This document shows positions 33,609-41,971 of a stretch of 64,000 nucleotides of DNA, piece by piece. How positions within the stretch are numbered: position 1 is the stretch's first letter; every line of letters starts with the position of its first letter. This DNA is from Bacillus sp. FJAT-22090 (GTDB lineage: Bacteria; Bacillota; Bacilli; Bacillales_A; Planococcaceae): assembly GCF_001278755.1 (NCBI RefSeq), contig NZ_CP012601.1, forward strand, positions 3,534,154 to 3,598,153. Direction: 5' to 3'. A program made the translations under genes and the position numbers. The notes beneath the pieces were generated by a model. The model was not told the DNA's origin, ran no database searches, and saw only the letters and a program-made list of their open reading frames with translations.

Positions 33609-33872
33609 TTAGTGAACAATGGCGTGCCAGTTATAAACTAAAGAAAAAATAACTGTACATACTAATAATGAAGAGATAAAGTATGTATGTTTTTTCCCTG
33701 TCCAGCAAAGCACGATTATCGCTAAGCCAATACCAAAACCTAGTAAAGAGAACCAAGGAAAGGTACTACTGTGGAAGAAAAGAAATAGTGCAAAGTCTGC
33801 TACGATAAATAAAGCGAAAAATACTTGGTTTAATATTTTTAGTTCTTCTACATTATATTTTGTCACATTCAA
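33609..33872 (-). CDS. small three-helix membrane protein
   Basis: 87 residues, with about three transmembrane helices (15-32, 38-57 and 63-82). It precedes the subunit-3 gene in the same direction with an 87-bp gap, so it may belong to the dehydrogenase operon. Its promoter region carries one of two copies of a repeat shared with tatA. No family recognised. RBS AGGAGA. Confidence 0.6.
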   Translation of the reverse strand: MNVTKYNVEELKILNQVFFALFIVADFALFLFFHSSTFPWFSLLGFGIGLAIIVLCWTGKKHTYFISSLLVCTVIFSLVYNWHAIVH

Positions 33873-33912
33873 TCTCCTTTCTCCTGCGAAGAATATATTT
33901 TATAGATATATA

Positions 33913-33938
33913 TTGTATAATAATGATACAAAACAACT
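33913..33938. promoter_or_regulatory. repeat/operator copy 1 (oxidoreductase side)
   Basis: TTGTATAATAATGATACAA is an inverted repeat (TTGTAT/ATACAA); the 15-mer TGATACAAAACAACT (33924-33938) recurs exactly at 34071-34085. It lies about 40 bp upstream of the small membrane protein start. Confidence 0.5.
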
Positions 33939-34061
33939 GTTCACCATTTTACTCTTTTTTTTCATAAAATCTACACATTTTTTATTACAAACAAAAAGTT
34001 CTTTTTTTCTGAAAATAAAATTTAAATTCTCATCTATTTACAATTAAACAGGAAAGGTATA

Positions 34062-34085
34062 TTGTGTTAGTGATACAAAACAACT
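34062..34085. promoter_or_regulatory. repeat/operator copy 2 (tatA side)
   Basis: TTGTGTTAGTGATACAA, with the same 15-mer TGATACAAAACAACT at 34071-34085, lies about 66 bp upstream of tatA. Together with copy 1 it suggests that a common factor controls both divergent units. Confidence 0.5.
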
Positions 34086-34150
34086 AATTAATGAATAAAT
34101 TGCCGCTGGATAAATATTACACATTTCTTTTGCTAACAGGAGGAAACACC

Positions 34151-34354
34151 ATGCCAAATATCGGAGTACCGGGTTTAATTATCATTTTAGTAATTGCCCT
34201 AATCGTATTCGGTCCATCAAAACTACCTCAATTAGGTAAAGCAGTTGGACAAACGTTAAGAGAATTTAAAAACTCAACTAAAGATATCGTAGACGAAGTA
34301 GCAGATGAATTTAAAATAGACAATAAAGAATCTTTGGATAAAAAGAAAAGCTAA
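34151..34354 (+). CDS. tatA: twin-arginine translocase subunit TatA/E
   Basis: 67 residues: short N-terminus M-P-N-I-G-V-P-G, one transmembrane helix, the hinge [14 protein letters not shown] and an amphipathic helix L-R-E-F-K-N-S-T, ending in a charged tail. This is a standard TatA. ATG 34151 follows ACAGGAGGAA; a longer upstream frame has no ribosome-binding site. No tatC is nearby. It faces away from a Tat-signal oxidoreductase, probably its substrate. Confidence 0.93.
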   Translation: MPNIGVPGLIIILVIALIVFGPSKLPQLGKAVGQTLREFKNSTKDIVDEVADEFKIDNKESLDKKKS

Positions 34355-34355
34355 T

Positions 34356-34388
34356 AAAAAGCCGACTATTGGCTAATAGTCGGCTTTT
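34356..34388 (+). terminator. rho-independent terminator after tatA
   Basis: AAAAGCCGACTATT pairs perfectly with AATAGTCGGCTTTT across GGCT. Confidence 0.9.
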
Positions 34389-34496
34389 GTTATGGAGTTG
34401 TTGAGATTAATGGCTAAGCCATAGAATCGAATGGTTCAGCAAAAAAATCAGATAGTTAAGTACAAAAAATCAGATTTAATAAATAGAGAATAGATT

Positions 34497-35393
34497 TCAT
34501 CCTTTGTTTACTTGAAGGGAGGAGGGGATAGTAGGTTGTGCTCCCATTTGAGTAACAACATATGTCGCAATTTTTGTTGCAAATGAGATACTATCTCTTA
34601 ATGAGCTTCCTTGACATAAACCTACAGCTAATGCCCCATTAAACGCATCGCCAGCTCCCGTTGTATCCGTAGCTTCTACTACCTTTGTTTTTACGTATCC
34701 ATATTCATTACTATTCATATAATAGGAGCCTTTTTCTCCTAACGTAACAACAACTGCATCTACTCCTTTTTTAAGTAATAGGGAGCATGCATGGAAAAGG
34801 TCTTCCTCGGTTTCCGTTTTTAAACCAGTAAGTATTTCTAACTCAGTTTCATTAGGTGTTAAAATAGAAACTTTACTCAATAAAGAGTCACTTATTTTTT
34901 GTGCAGGTGCAGGATTTAAGATAATATGTACATTTTTTTTAGCAGCAATATCAGCAGCCATTTCAACTGCTTGCATCGGAATTTCCAACTGTAAGAGGAG
35001 AACGTCACTAGCTTCAATTAACTTTCTATCTGTATGGATTTGGTCAGCAGTAACTAGAAAGTTTGCTCCGGGAAATAGTACGATTGAGTTTTCTCCAGAG
35101 TCAGCTACTTGAATTATTGCTTGCCCAGTCAACCCAACTTTTTGGACTGAATCAGTATTTACCCCTTTAGCTTGTAAGTTTTGCTTAACTTGTTCCCCGA
35201 AGTTATCTGCACCTACATTACCTATAAAATAAACTTTAGCTCCTAACTGACTAGCAGTAACAGCTTGATTTGCTCCTTTTCCTCCAAAAAACAACTCATG
35301 TTTTGTACTGTGTAACGTTTCGCCTGCTTTTACAATATGCGGAACTAGGTATACAAGATCCATATTAGTGCTCCCTACAACTGTTATATTCAT
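34497..35393 (-). CDS. rbsK: ribokinase
   Basis: 298 residues, PfkB family. Substrate/anion motif G-G-K-G-A-N-Q-A near residue 39-46 and the C-terminal D-T-T-G-A-G-D-A-F-N-G near 241-251, with the catalytic Asp in G-A-G-D. It phosphorylates ribose to ribose 5-phosphate. It is the last gene of the seven-gene minus-strand operon, matching nucleoside hydrolase that releases free ribose. 19-bp gap to the ATPase gene. Confidence 0.9.
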   Translation of the reverse strand: MNITVVGSTNMDLVYLVPHIVKAGETLHSTKHELFFGGKGANQAVTASQLGAKVYFIGNVGADNFGEQVKQNLQAKGVNTDSVQKVGLTGQAIIQVADSGENSIVLFPGANFLVTADQIHTDRKLIEASDVLLLQLEIPMQAVEMAADIAAKKNVHIILNPAPAQKISDSLLSKVSILTPNETELEILTGLKTETEEDLFHACSLLLKKGVDAVVVTLGEKGSYYMNSNEYGYVKTKVVEATDTTGAGDAFNGALAVGLCQGSSLRDSISFATKIATYVVTQMGAQPTIPSSLQVNKG

Positions 35394-35412
35394 GAATTGT
35401 TATACTCCTTCC

Positions 35413-36225
35413 TTAACGAGTTTTTAAAATTACTTCCACTAATTGACTCTTTGATAGAATTCCAGGTGGAAATTTAAGTAGTTTCGCAATTTGAGCTACA
35501 GCAGGAGGTTTTAACATGCTTTTTTCTAAAATGTCTGCATTATAAAAAACCATTTGTGCATTGTCATCTGCTACTAATTTTCGGTTCGCCATTACAACGA
35601 TACGTGTAAAATAGTCCGTTACAAATTCCATGTCATGAGTAATGGTGATTACAGACTTCTGCTTTTCTTCTAATACTTGAAGTAAATTACCAAGTACTTG
35701 CAAACCAATCTTGTCTTGACCTGCAGTTGGCTCATCTAAAATGATAATATCAGAATCCATTGCTAATACAGACGCAATTGTTACAAACTTTCTAACGGAA
35801 TAAGGTAAGTTATATGGGTTTTCTTCTGCAAATTCGGAAATGCCACATAATTTCATCGCCCAAGCTGTTAATTCATCTACACGGTTGGGTTCAAATCCCA
35901 TATTTTTTGGTCCAAAACGGACCTCGGATTCAACATCATTATGGAATATTTGATCGTCTGGGTTTTGGAATACATATCCTACCTTCCTCGAAACTTGCGC
36001 TGTAGTATGATCTTTCGTATCCCAGTCCCCAACTAATACGTTACCTTCCGTAGGTTTTAACAAACCATTCATAAGCTTTACTGCAGTTGTTTTCCCTGCT
36101 CCATTTTGACCTACAATTGCTACGCGCTCCCCAGTTTCAATGGATAGAGTAAGGTTTTCAAGTGCTTTTGTTCCGTCTGGATATGAAAAGCTTACATTAT
36201 TTAAGTGAAGTTCTGTCATATTCAT
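35413..36225 (-). CDS. ECF transporter ATPase (EcfA-type, second)
   Basis: 270 residues. Walker A G-Q-N-G-A-G-K-T-T near 38-46, Walker B D-I-I-I-L-D-E-P-T near 163 and the H-switch in T-I-T-H-D-M-E-F. The signature is atypical: N-L-P-Y-S-V-R-K-F instead of LSGGQ, as in some A' subunits of ECF or CbiO-like pairs where only one site is canonical. It overlaps the other ATPase gene by 29 bp. It forms the ATPase heterodimer of the energy-coupling module. Confidence 0.88.
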   Translation of the reverse strand: MNMTELHLNNVSFSYPDGTKALENLTLSIETGERVAIVGQNGAGKTTAVKLMNGLLKPTEGNVLVGDWDTKDHTTAQVSRKVGYVFQNPDDQIFHNDVESEVRFGPKNMGFEPNRVDELTAWAMKLCGISEFAEENPYNLPYSVRKFVTIASVLAMDSDIIILDEPTAGQDKIGLQVLGNLLQVLEEKQKSVITITHDMEFVTDYFTRIVVMANRKLVADDNAQMVFYNADILEKSMLKPPAVAQIAKLLKFPPGILSKSQLVEVILKTR

Positions 36226-37087
36226 TCACTCCAGTCATATTTAATGCTTCCGCTAGTTCTATATCACGTACAGGAAGGAAAGAAAGTGGCATCCCTAAGT
36301 TTTGTAGTTGTAGTGCAATTTCCGTCACATGTGGGTATTGGATTTCATACTTTCTAAACGCGGGATTTGCAAATACTTCACGAACAGGCCCATTCATTAC
36401 TAACTCACCTTCGTGCATAACAAGCAAATTATCAGCGTATTCAGCGATTAAATCCATTTTATGTTCGACTAAAACAATGGTTTTGCCACGCTCTTTCATT
36501 AATCGAATAATATCAAAAATTTGTTCCGTACCAATAGGGTCGAGTTGGGAAGTCGGTTCATCAATGACCAATATATCTGGATCCATAACGATTATGGATG
36601 CAAGAGCAACACGTTGTCTTTGTCCACCTGAGAGATCGAAGGGATTTTTGTCACGTAAATGCTCAATCTTAACTAGTGTTAGTACTTCTTCGACCCGTTT
36701 TTTTATCTCTTCCACAGGAACGCCTAGGTTTTCTAAGCCATATGCAACTTCCTCGAATACATTATCTTTTACTCCAGACACTTGAATAAAAGGATTTTGA
36801 AATACATATCCTACTTTTTCTCCAAGTTGGCCTAATTGATAATCAGACATTCTTTTTTTGTCTACGATAACTTCTCCTTCTAAATCCCCTTTATAAAAAT
36901 GTGGAATGAACCCGCGAATTGTATTACAAAGTGTTGTTTTACCAGAACCATTATTACCGATAATTGCTGTAAATTTCCCTCTTTCTATTGAAAATGACAC
37001 ATTTTTTAATACAAAATCATCGCTTACTGGATAGCGATAAGACACATTTTTTAAATCAATCATTACTGTCATAAGAAAAACCTCCAT
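36197..37087 (-). CDS. ECF transporter ATPase (EcfA-type, first)
   Basis: 296 residues. Walker A G-N-N-G-S-G-K-T-T near 42, signature L-S-G-G-Q-R-Q-R near 147, Walker B D-I-L-V-I-D-E-P-T and V-E-H-K-M as H-switch. A normal, catalytically intact ABC ATPase of the cobalt/ECF group, pairing with the partner that has a degenerate signature. It overlaps the EcfT-like gene upstream by 19 bp and the second ATPase downstream. Confidence 0.9.
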   Translation of the reverse strand: MEVFLMTVMIDLKNVSYRYPVSDDFVLKNVSFSIERGKFTAIIGNNGSGKTTLCNTIRGFIPHFYKGDLEGEVIVDKKRMSDYQLGQLGEKVGYVFQNPFIQVSGVKDNVFEEVAYGLENLGVPVEEIKKRVEEVLTLVKIEHLRDKNPFDLSGGQRQRVALASIIVMDPDILVIDEPTSQLDPIGTEQIFDIIRLMKERGKTIVLVEHKMDLIAEYADNLLVMHEGELVMNGPVREVFANPAFRKYEIQYPHVTEIALQLQNLGMPLSFLPVRDIELAEALNMTGVNEYDRTSLK

Positions 37088-37812
37088 ACAAGTAGACCTA
37101 TTAAGATTAGTAAATAGATTAATGGTAAAATACGGTCTGCAGTATTTTTAGTTAATTGGTGTAGGCTTGTCTTTTTTACTGGTGCTGAAAATGCACGCGA
37201 TTCAAGCGTTATTGCTCGTTCTTCGGTTCCTGCTATTGAGGATAAAATAAGGGGCGTTAGTGTTGGTATAAAAGCTTTAGCGCGAACAAGTAAAGAGCCT
37301 TCTGTTTCTACACCGCGAGTTTTTTGTGCTTCCATAATTGTGTTAGCTTGACGACGCATTTCGGGAATAATTTGAAGTGTTGATAACACCACATAGGCTC
37401 CCATTGGTGGAAGACCCTTATCTTCTAAAGACTTAACAAAATCTCGTACCTCAGTTATGCGGAAAAATAATATAAATGCAGATCCTATAGCGAGAATTCG
37501 AGATGTCAATAATAGCCCATAATTCAATCCTTCTTGTTTGATTTTAAAAATTCCCCATTCCCAAAGTACATTTTCACCAGGGTAGAACAACATTTGCATA
37601 ATGAATACGATGATTAATACACTTAATAATGCCTTTAAAACAATATTAAGAAATTCTTTCGTTACACCTGCAAGCATTGCAATTAGTACTAAAACAGGGA
37701 AGATAGTAAAGGCAAAAATATATCCAGGCATAATAAGTACTATTCCTAAAATAAAGAGAGAGAAATAGAATTTTGTCATTGGATGAAGTTGAAGTAAAAG
37801 ATTCTGTTTCAA
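37069..37812 (-). CDS. ECF transporter transmembrane component (EcfT-like)
   Basis: 247 residues, about five transmembrane helices. The coupling motifs A-x-R are present: A-Q-K-T-R-G-V near 152 and S-R-A-F-S-A-P-V near 206, as in EcfT/CbiQ. TTG 37812 is the best start: AAGGGGGC lies 10 bp upstream; an upstream in-frame TTG at 37869 has no ribosome-binding site. It binds the S component to the ATPases. Part of a dedicated (group I) ECF transporter. Confidence 0.85.
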   Translation of the reverse strand: MKQNLLLQLHPMTKFYFSLFILGIVLIMPGYIFAFTIFPVLVLIAMLAGVTKEFLNIVLKALLSVLIIVFIMQMLFYPGENVLWEWGIFKIKQEGLNYGLLLTSRILAIGSAFILFFRITEVRDFVKSLEDKGLPPMGAYVVLSTLQIIPEMRRQANTIMEAQKTRGVETEGSLLVRAKAFIPTLTPLILSSIAGTEERAITLESRAFSAPVKKTSLHQLTKNTADRILPLIYLLILIGLLVWRFFL

Positions 37813-37890
37813 ATAAAATACGCCCCCTTGTAAAAATAATCTCTTCCCGTTAAATTGTTTAATCAACAAGTTGAACGAGAAGAGTTGAAA

Positions 37891-38493
37891 TCATTTCTTG
37901 TTATTACGCTTCATATATAAATCTCCATAATTCATTTTAGATAAATAGCGATCTGACATACCTTTAACGATAAAGTAAACGACTAATACAGAAACAACCT
38001 TATCCGCTACTTCAGTGATAAAGCTGGAAGAAAAAACTGCTGTCCATAATTGTTGCCCAGATGCTAAGAAAGTAGCGGTAATTAGAGAAGAGGTATTTCC
38101 TGTTGCTCCTCCAAATACTAGAACTGTTATTGGTGCAGAGACAATTACGGCTATAAAAGTAATAATGATACCGGAAACAATGGTTTTAGGTACGTTTTTG
38201 AAGAATCCGTATTTAGAAAGATAACCTGCTCCAATACCAATCGCCATAGATGTTAATGCATAGGGTAAATATACCGGGTTGAAAATAGCATTAATTAGGT
38301 TTGTTATAAGGCCTGCTAGTAGTGCAACCCAAGGACCTGCAATTACACCCACTAGTATCGTTCCAATAGTGTCTAAGAAAATAGGTAACCGAAGTACATT
38401 GGCTAACTGAAAACCTACTAGATTAATAGCTACAGCAATAGGAATTAGTAACATTGCCATCATATTAAAATCATCTTTAAAACTACGTTTCAT
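37891..38493 (-). CDS. ECF transporter substrate-binding S component
   Basis: 200 residues with about six transmembrane helices: F-L-D-T-I-G-T-I-L-V-G and L-A-G-L-I-T-N-L-I-N-A-I-F-N-P are typical of S components, and a long basic tail ends in K-R-N-N-K-K. The operon context (nucleoside hydrolase before it, ribokinase after) makes a ribonucleoside the likely substrate; this is inference. It lies in order hydrolase, S, T, A, A, kinase. Confidence 0.83.
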   Translation of the reverse strand: MKRSFKDDFNMMAMLLIPIAVAINLVGFQLANVLRLPIFLDTIGTILVGVIAGPWVALLAGLITNLINAIFNPVYLPYALTSMAIGIGAGYLSKYGFFKNVPKTIVSGIIITFIAVIVSAPITVLVFGGATGNTSSLITATFLASGQQLWTAVFSSSFITEVADKVVSVLVVYFIVKGMSDRYLSKMNYGDLYMKRNNKK

Positions 38494-38520
38494 ACATTTC
38501 TCCCCTTTGTTATGTTATAT

Positions 38521-39477
38521 TTAACCGATTTGACGGCTCATTATTTTAACGGCGTTCAGAAATTGTTCAACGAACTTCTCTCTGTGAACCGTATGTAATA
38601 CTTTCACATTATGCGGAAGCCCAGTTCGTTGTGAATAGTCTACAACCGTTGTTCCTGCTGTATGTCTTCCTTCTAATTCAACAGCAACGTAACAATTATC
38701 CCCATCAAATAACTCAGGTGTCAGAACATAAGATACTGCACACAAATCATGTAAACGAATCCGTTTTTCAAAATCTGGTCCATGAAAAGCTGTTTGTTTT
38801 GCTGCATTTACATAAAAGCGAAGCATCTTGACTACCTTATGTGCAAAATCAGAGCCAATTTCCTCGATAGTCTTTAACTCTTCTAATGTGACATAAGCTT
38901 TATGTGTAACATCTAGTCCGCTCATCACAATTGGAATTCCGGATTGAAAAACAATTTCAGCTGCATGGGGATCAACGTAGACATTGAATTCCGTAGTTGG
39001 TGTCATATTTCCCCCAACAGCAGCTCCTCCCATATAGGAAATATATTTTATTTTTGATTTTACTTCAGGATGTGCTAATAAGAGAGCACCTACATTTGTC
39101 AGGGGACCAGTAGCTATTAGAACTATTTTTTCATCACTAGCTAATAATGTTTCTTTCATTGCTTCAATTGCATTTCGATTGCTTAAGCGAATAGTAGGTT
39201 CTGGGAAAGAGACATCACCAAGTCCGTTCTCGCCGTGGACGTCATCAGCAATTTCGAGTTTACGAAAAAATGGATTATTTAAACCTCTAGCAATCTCAAT
39301 ATCTCTTTTCATGTAACTAGTAAAGGCCAGTGCGTTGTTAATTGTTTTTTCTTGCGTTTGGTTTCCGGGCTCTGTCGTGATTAATTTGATATCCAATTCC
39401 GGATGTGCGAAGGCTAAGGTTAGTGCCATAACGTCATCTATCCCAGGATCACAGTCAATAATTACAGGTATGGTCAT
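38521..39477 (-). CDS. nucleoside hydrolase (inosine/uridine-preferring type)
   Basis: 318 residues. The N-terminal D-C-D-P-G-I-D-D-V-M-A-L (8-18) is the calcium/ribose-binding Asp cluster, M-G-G-A follows near 152, and the C-terminal His-containing region fits. It cleaves ribonucleosides to base and ribose. It is the first enzyme gene after the regulator, 11 bp apart, and supplies ribose to the ribokinase at the end of the operon. RihA/B/C cannot be distinguished. Confidence 0.9.
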   Translation of the reverse strand: MTIPVIIDCDPGIDDVMALTLAFAHPELDIKLITTEPGNQTQEKTINNALAFTSYMKRDIEIARGLNNPFFRKLEIADDVHGENGLGDVSFPEPTIRLSNRNAIEAMKETLLASDEKIVLIATGPLTNVGALLLAHPEVKSKIKYISYMGGAAVGGNMTPTTEFNVYVDPHAAEIVFQSGIPIVMSGLDVTHKAYVTLEELKTIEEIGSDFAHKVVKMLRFYVNAAKQTAFHGPDFEKRIRLHDLCAVSYVLTPELFDGDNCYVAVELEGRHTAGTTVVDYSQRTGLPHNVKVLHTVHREKFVEQFLNAVKIMSRQIG

Positions 39478-39488
39478 TTATTTACACC

Positions 39489-40493
39489 TCATTTTATTTG
39501 TTTCGTACTTTCTCTCACGATTAATGTAGGCTCAAAGACTATAGCCTCAGATTCTTTTTTTTCTATCTCATTTATTAATAGTTCGATTGCTTTTCTTCCC
39601 ATTCCGTATGTGTCTTGTCTAACTGTCGTTAGTTTTGGGATTAAAGCACTTACTAAGGAAATATCATCAAAGCCAACTATAGATAGTTGTTCAGGAATTT
39701 GAATTCCTATTTCATGAGCTGCCTGATAAATACCACAAGCCATCAAATCATTTGCAGCAAAAATTGCTGTTACAGTGTTGTTATTTAAAAATTCTTTTGC
39801 AACTTGATATGCTTTATCCATCTGAAATCCACCAACTAAAATGAGCGAAGGTGGAATCTCTATGGAAGCTTCCATTAAAGCTCTTTGAAATCCAGATAAT
39901 CTTTGTTGTGAGTTAAGAATTTCAGGAGGGCCTGTCATACATGCGATTTGAGTATGGCCTAGATCTGTTAAATGCTTACCTGCTAAATATCCACCTCTTT
40001 CATTGTCTAAAAAGACACCAGATTGTTTGTTTGCCTCTTCGCCACGATCGAATAATACGTATGGAACTTTGCCACTTTGTAATAGAACTTTGCTAGTTTG
40101 TGATAATCTATTCTTACTCGATAGAAGAATCCCATCTACCTGTTGTTCCTTTAACAAACGTAAATAATTTTCCTCTTTTTGCAATTGATCATCTGAATTA
40201 CAGATAATAAGACTATAGTTTCTTTTGTTCGCCTCATCTTCAGCACCTCTGCAAAGTTCTGGGAAAAAGGGGTTAGATATATTTGGCACAATCAAACCGA
40301 GCATACTAGAGCGTTTGGTAACTAATCCCCGTGCTAACTTATTTGGCTGGAAATTTGCTTCTTGCATTACTGCCAGAACTTTCTCTCGAGTTTCTTTTGA
40401 CATTCCTTCTTCTTTATTATTCAAGACACGTGAAACTGTTGTTATCGAAACACCGGCCTCTCTCGCAATATCTTTAATCGTTAATTTCTCCAT
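39489..40493 (-). CDS. LacI-family transcriptional regulator
   Basis: 334 residues. The N-terminal HTH T-I-K-D-I-A-R-E-A-G-V-S-I-T-T-V-S-R-V-L-N (5-25) and the ligand-binding core with G-L-I-V-P-N-I-S-N-P-F and F-A-A-N-D-L-M-A are standard LacI/RbsR. It heads the operon, so it probably represses it in response to ribose or nucleoside. Two AAAACGTTTT sites 29-50 bp upstream of its start are probable operators, and a cre-like site lies beyond. Confidence 0.9.
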   Translation of the reverse strand: MEKLTIKDIAREAGVSITTVSRVLNNKEEGMSKETREKVLAVMQEANFQPNKLARGLVTKRSSMLGLIVPNISNPFFPELCRGAEDEANKRNYSLIICNSDDQLQKEENYLRLLKEQQVDGILLSSKNRLSQTSKVLLQSGKVPYVLFDRGEEANKQSGVFLDNERGGYLAGKHLTDLGHTQIACMTGPPEILNSQQRLSGFQRALMEASIEIPPSLILVGGFQMDKAYQVAKEFLNNNTVTAIFAANDLMACGIYQAAHEIGIQIPEQLSIVGFDDISLVSALIPKLTTVRQDTYGMGRKAIELLINEIEKKESEAIVFEPTLIVRESTKQIK

Positions 40494-40521
40494 ACATTTA
40501 TCACCTGTTCCTACAGTTAGG

Positions 40522-40544
40522 AAAACGTTTTACGAAAACGTTTT
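40522..40544. promoter_or_regulatory. paired LacI-type operators
   Basis: The palindrome AAAACGTTTT occurs at 40522-40531 and again at 40535-40544, 13 bp apart, each centred on CG as LacI/GalR proteins prefer. They lie just upstream of the LacI-family gene. Confidence 0.7.
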
Positions 40545-40565
40545 CTCTAATTAAATAAAGGATAT

Positions 40566-40579
40566 TGTAAGCGTTTGCA
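40566..40579. promoter_or_regulatory. cre-like (CcpA) site
   Basis: TGTAAGCGTTTGCA fits the cre consensus TGWNANCGNTNWCA with one mismatch. It sits about 22 bp beyond the paired operators, so the nucleoside operon is probably also catabolite-repressed. Gap 40494-40850 otherwise holds only the FapR site. Confidence 0.6.
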
Positions 40580-40792
40580 TTTGTCAATTAAATTATGAAT
40601 ATTTTGTGAAAAAACTTGTTATCGAGATTATATGAAAATCGCAACTAAGATATTTTTGTTTTGTTAGAAATCTTATTCAATCCTAAACTTTTTTCTCCGA
40701 TTTCTATGAATAGGCGAAATAATACAACATCAAAAATGAAATGAAAATAAGAGAGAGGATAGTACAACTGGGTGAGATATGGTAAGATTAAA

Positions 40793-40810
40793 TTAGTAAC
40801 AGGTACTAAT
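40793..40810. promoter_or_regulatory. FapR-like operator before fabI
   Basis: TTAGTAACAGGTACTAAT has perfect TTAGTA/TACTAA arms as in FapR sites of Bacillus fatty-acid genes. It lies about 40 bp upstream of fabI. Confidence 0.7.
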
Positions 40811-40850
40811 ATTAGGTATAGTATATTCGGATAATAATTTGGAGGTAAAT

Positions 40851-41630
40851 ATGAGAGATTTAATTCAATTAAAAGATAAGAATATTGTTGTTATGGGTGT
40901 TGCGAACGAACGAAGTCTTGCGTGGGGAGTAGCAAAGTCACTGTATGAGGTAGGAGCAAATGTCATTTTTACTTATCGTAAAGAACGTTCTTTAGGAAAA
41001 ATTGAAAAGTTATTAGTAGATAATAATTTAGAAGCGAAACTTGTTGTCGCATGTGATGTGAATAGTGACGATAGTATGAAAGCAGCTTTTGAACAGATTG
41101 GAAAAGAAGTGGGAGTAATACATGGAGTTGTCCACTCAGTTGCTTTTGCAAATGGAGAAGATTTAAAAGGTGATTTTATTAATACATCAAGAGATGGTTA
41201 TGCATTTGCTCAGGATACAAGTGCGTACTCTCTTATTGCTGCAGCAAGAGAAGCTGCACCTTTCATGACAGAAGGTGGCTCTATTGTGACGATGACATAC
41301 TTAGGAGCAGAGCGTGTATTGGAAGGATACAATGTGATGGGCATAGCAAAAGCGTCATTAGAGGCTTCTGTTAAGTATTTGGCGTTGGATTTAGGAAAAA
41401 ATAATATTCGTGTGAATGCAGTTTCTGCTGGAGCAGTTAGAACACTAGCGGCAAAAGGTATTTCTTCTTTTAATACAATTTTGCATAAAATAGAAGAAAC
41501 AGCTCCTTTAAAACGAAATGTAACACAGGAAGAAGTAGGCGATATGACGGTTGCACTTCTAAGTAATCTATCAAGAGGCGTAACGGGAGAAGTTGTTTAC
41601 GTAGATTCCGGATACAATATTATGGGTTAA
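40851..41630 (+). CDS. fabI: enoyl-ACP reductase FabI
   Basis: 259 residues, short-chain dehydrogenase fold. The nucleotide loop G-V-A-N-E-R-S-L-A-W-G is at about 13-23, and the Tyr-x6-Tyr-x6-Lys pattern appears in T-Y-L-G-A-E-R-V ... Y-N-V-M-G-I-A-K near 150-165. It reduces trans-2-enoyl-ACP in fatty-acid elongation and is the triclosan target. GGAGG at 40841-40845 selects ATG 40851; an upstream in-frame ATG overlaps that site. A FapR-like box suggests membrane-lipid control. A small gene follows 24 bp later. Confidence 0.93.
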   Translation: MRDLIQLKDKNIVVMGVANERSLAWGVAKSLYEVGANVIFTYRKERSLGKIEKLLVDNNLEAKLVVACDVNSDDSMKAAFEQIGKEVGVIHGVVHSVAFANGEDLKGDFINTSRDGYAFAQDTSAYSLIAAAREAAPFMTEGGSIVTMTYLGAERVLEGYNVMGIAKASLEASVKYLALDLGKNNIRVNAVSAGAVRTLAAKGISSFNTILHKIEETAPLKRNVTQEEVGDMTVALLSNLSRGVTGEVVYVDSGYNIMG

Positions 41631-41654
41631 CCTCCACAAAGAGGAGAGAGTGAA

Positions 41655-41858
41655 ATGACGAACCAAAGTGATTTTCAAAAAATCCTAGCAAAGCCAGCAC
41701 AACGAGCGCTTGCAGGGGTAAATATTGAAACCTTGGAACAATTATCGAAGTACTCTGAAGCAGAAATTATGGAGTTGCACGGTATTGGTCAGAACGCTTT
41801 TAAAAAGCTTCAAGAGGCACTTTCAGATAATGGATTGTCTTTTGCACCTAAAAAATAA
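41655..41858 (+). CDS. small helix-hairpin-helix protein
   Basis: 67 residues with an HhH motif: L-A-G-V-N-I-E-T-L-E-Q-L-S-K-Y-S ... I-M-E-L-H-G-I-G-Q-N-A-F-K-K-L near 35-50, as in the C-terminal domain of RNA polymerase alpha and small DNA-binding proteins. Residues 30-55 are the likely DNA-contact region. GAGGAGAG precedes ATG. Co-transcribed with fabI and ended by a long terminator. Confidence 0.65.
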   Translation: MTNQSDFQKILAKPAQRALAGVNIETLEQLSKYSEAEIMELHGIGQNAFKKLQEALSDNGLSFAPKK

Positions 41859-41906
41859 ATAGAGTGGGATGAAGAGGGGGTTTCTTCATCCCACTCTATT
41901 TATTTT
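41853..41906 (+). terminator. long strong terminator
   Basis: A stem of over 20 bp (arms beginning AAATAAATAGAGTGGG and ending CCCACTCTATTTATTT) encloses a G-rich loop. The flanking A/T runs make it bidirectional; it overlaps the stop of the HhH gene. It may also serve the convergent ABC ATPase gene. Confidence 0.88.
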
Positions 41907-41971
41907 AGTGGACGATAGTTTCGGAACATTGGCCCACCGTTGACAAGGGTGCGGGTTTTTCACATGTAGAT

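Noticed and set aside
36162-36785. 207-residue open frame antisense to the ECF ATPases
   Set aside because: The minus-strand frames have intact ABC ATPase motifs; the plus frame is Ser/Cys-rich shadow sequence with no ribosome-binding site.
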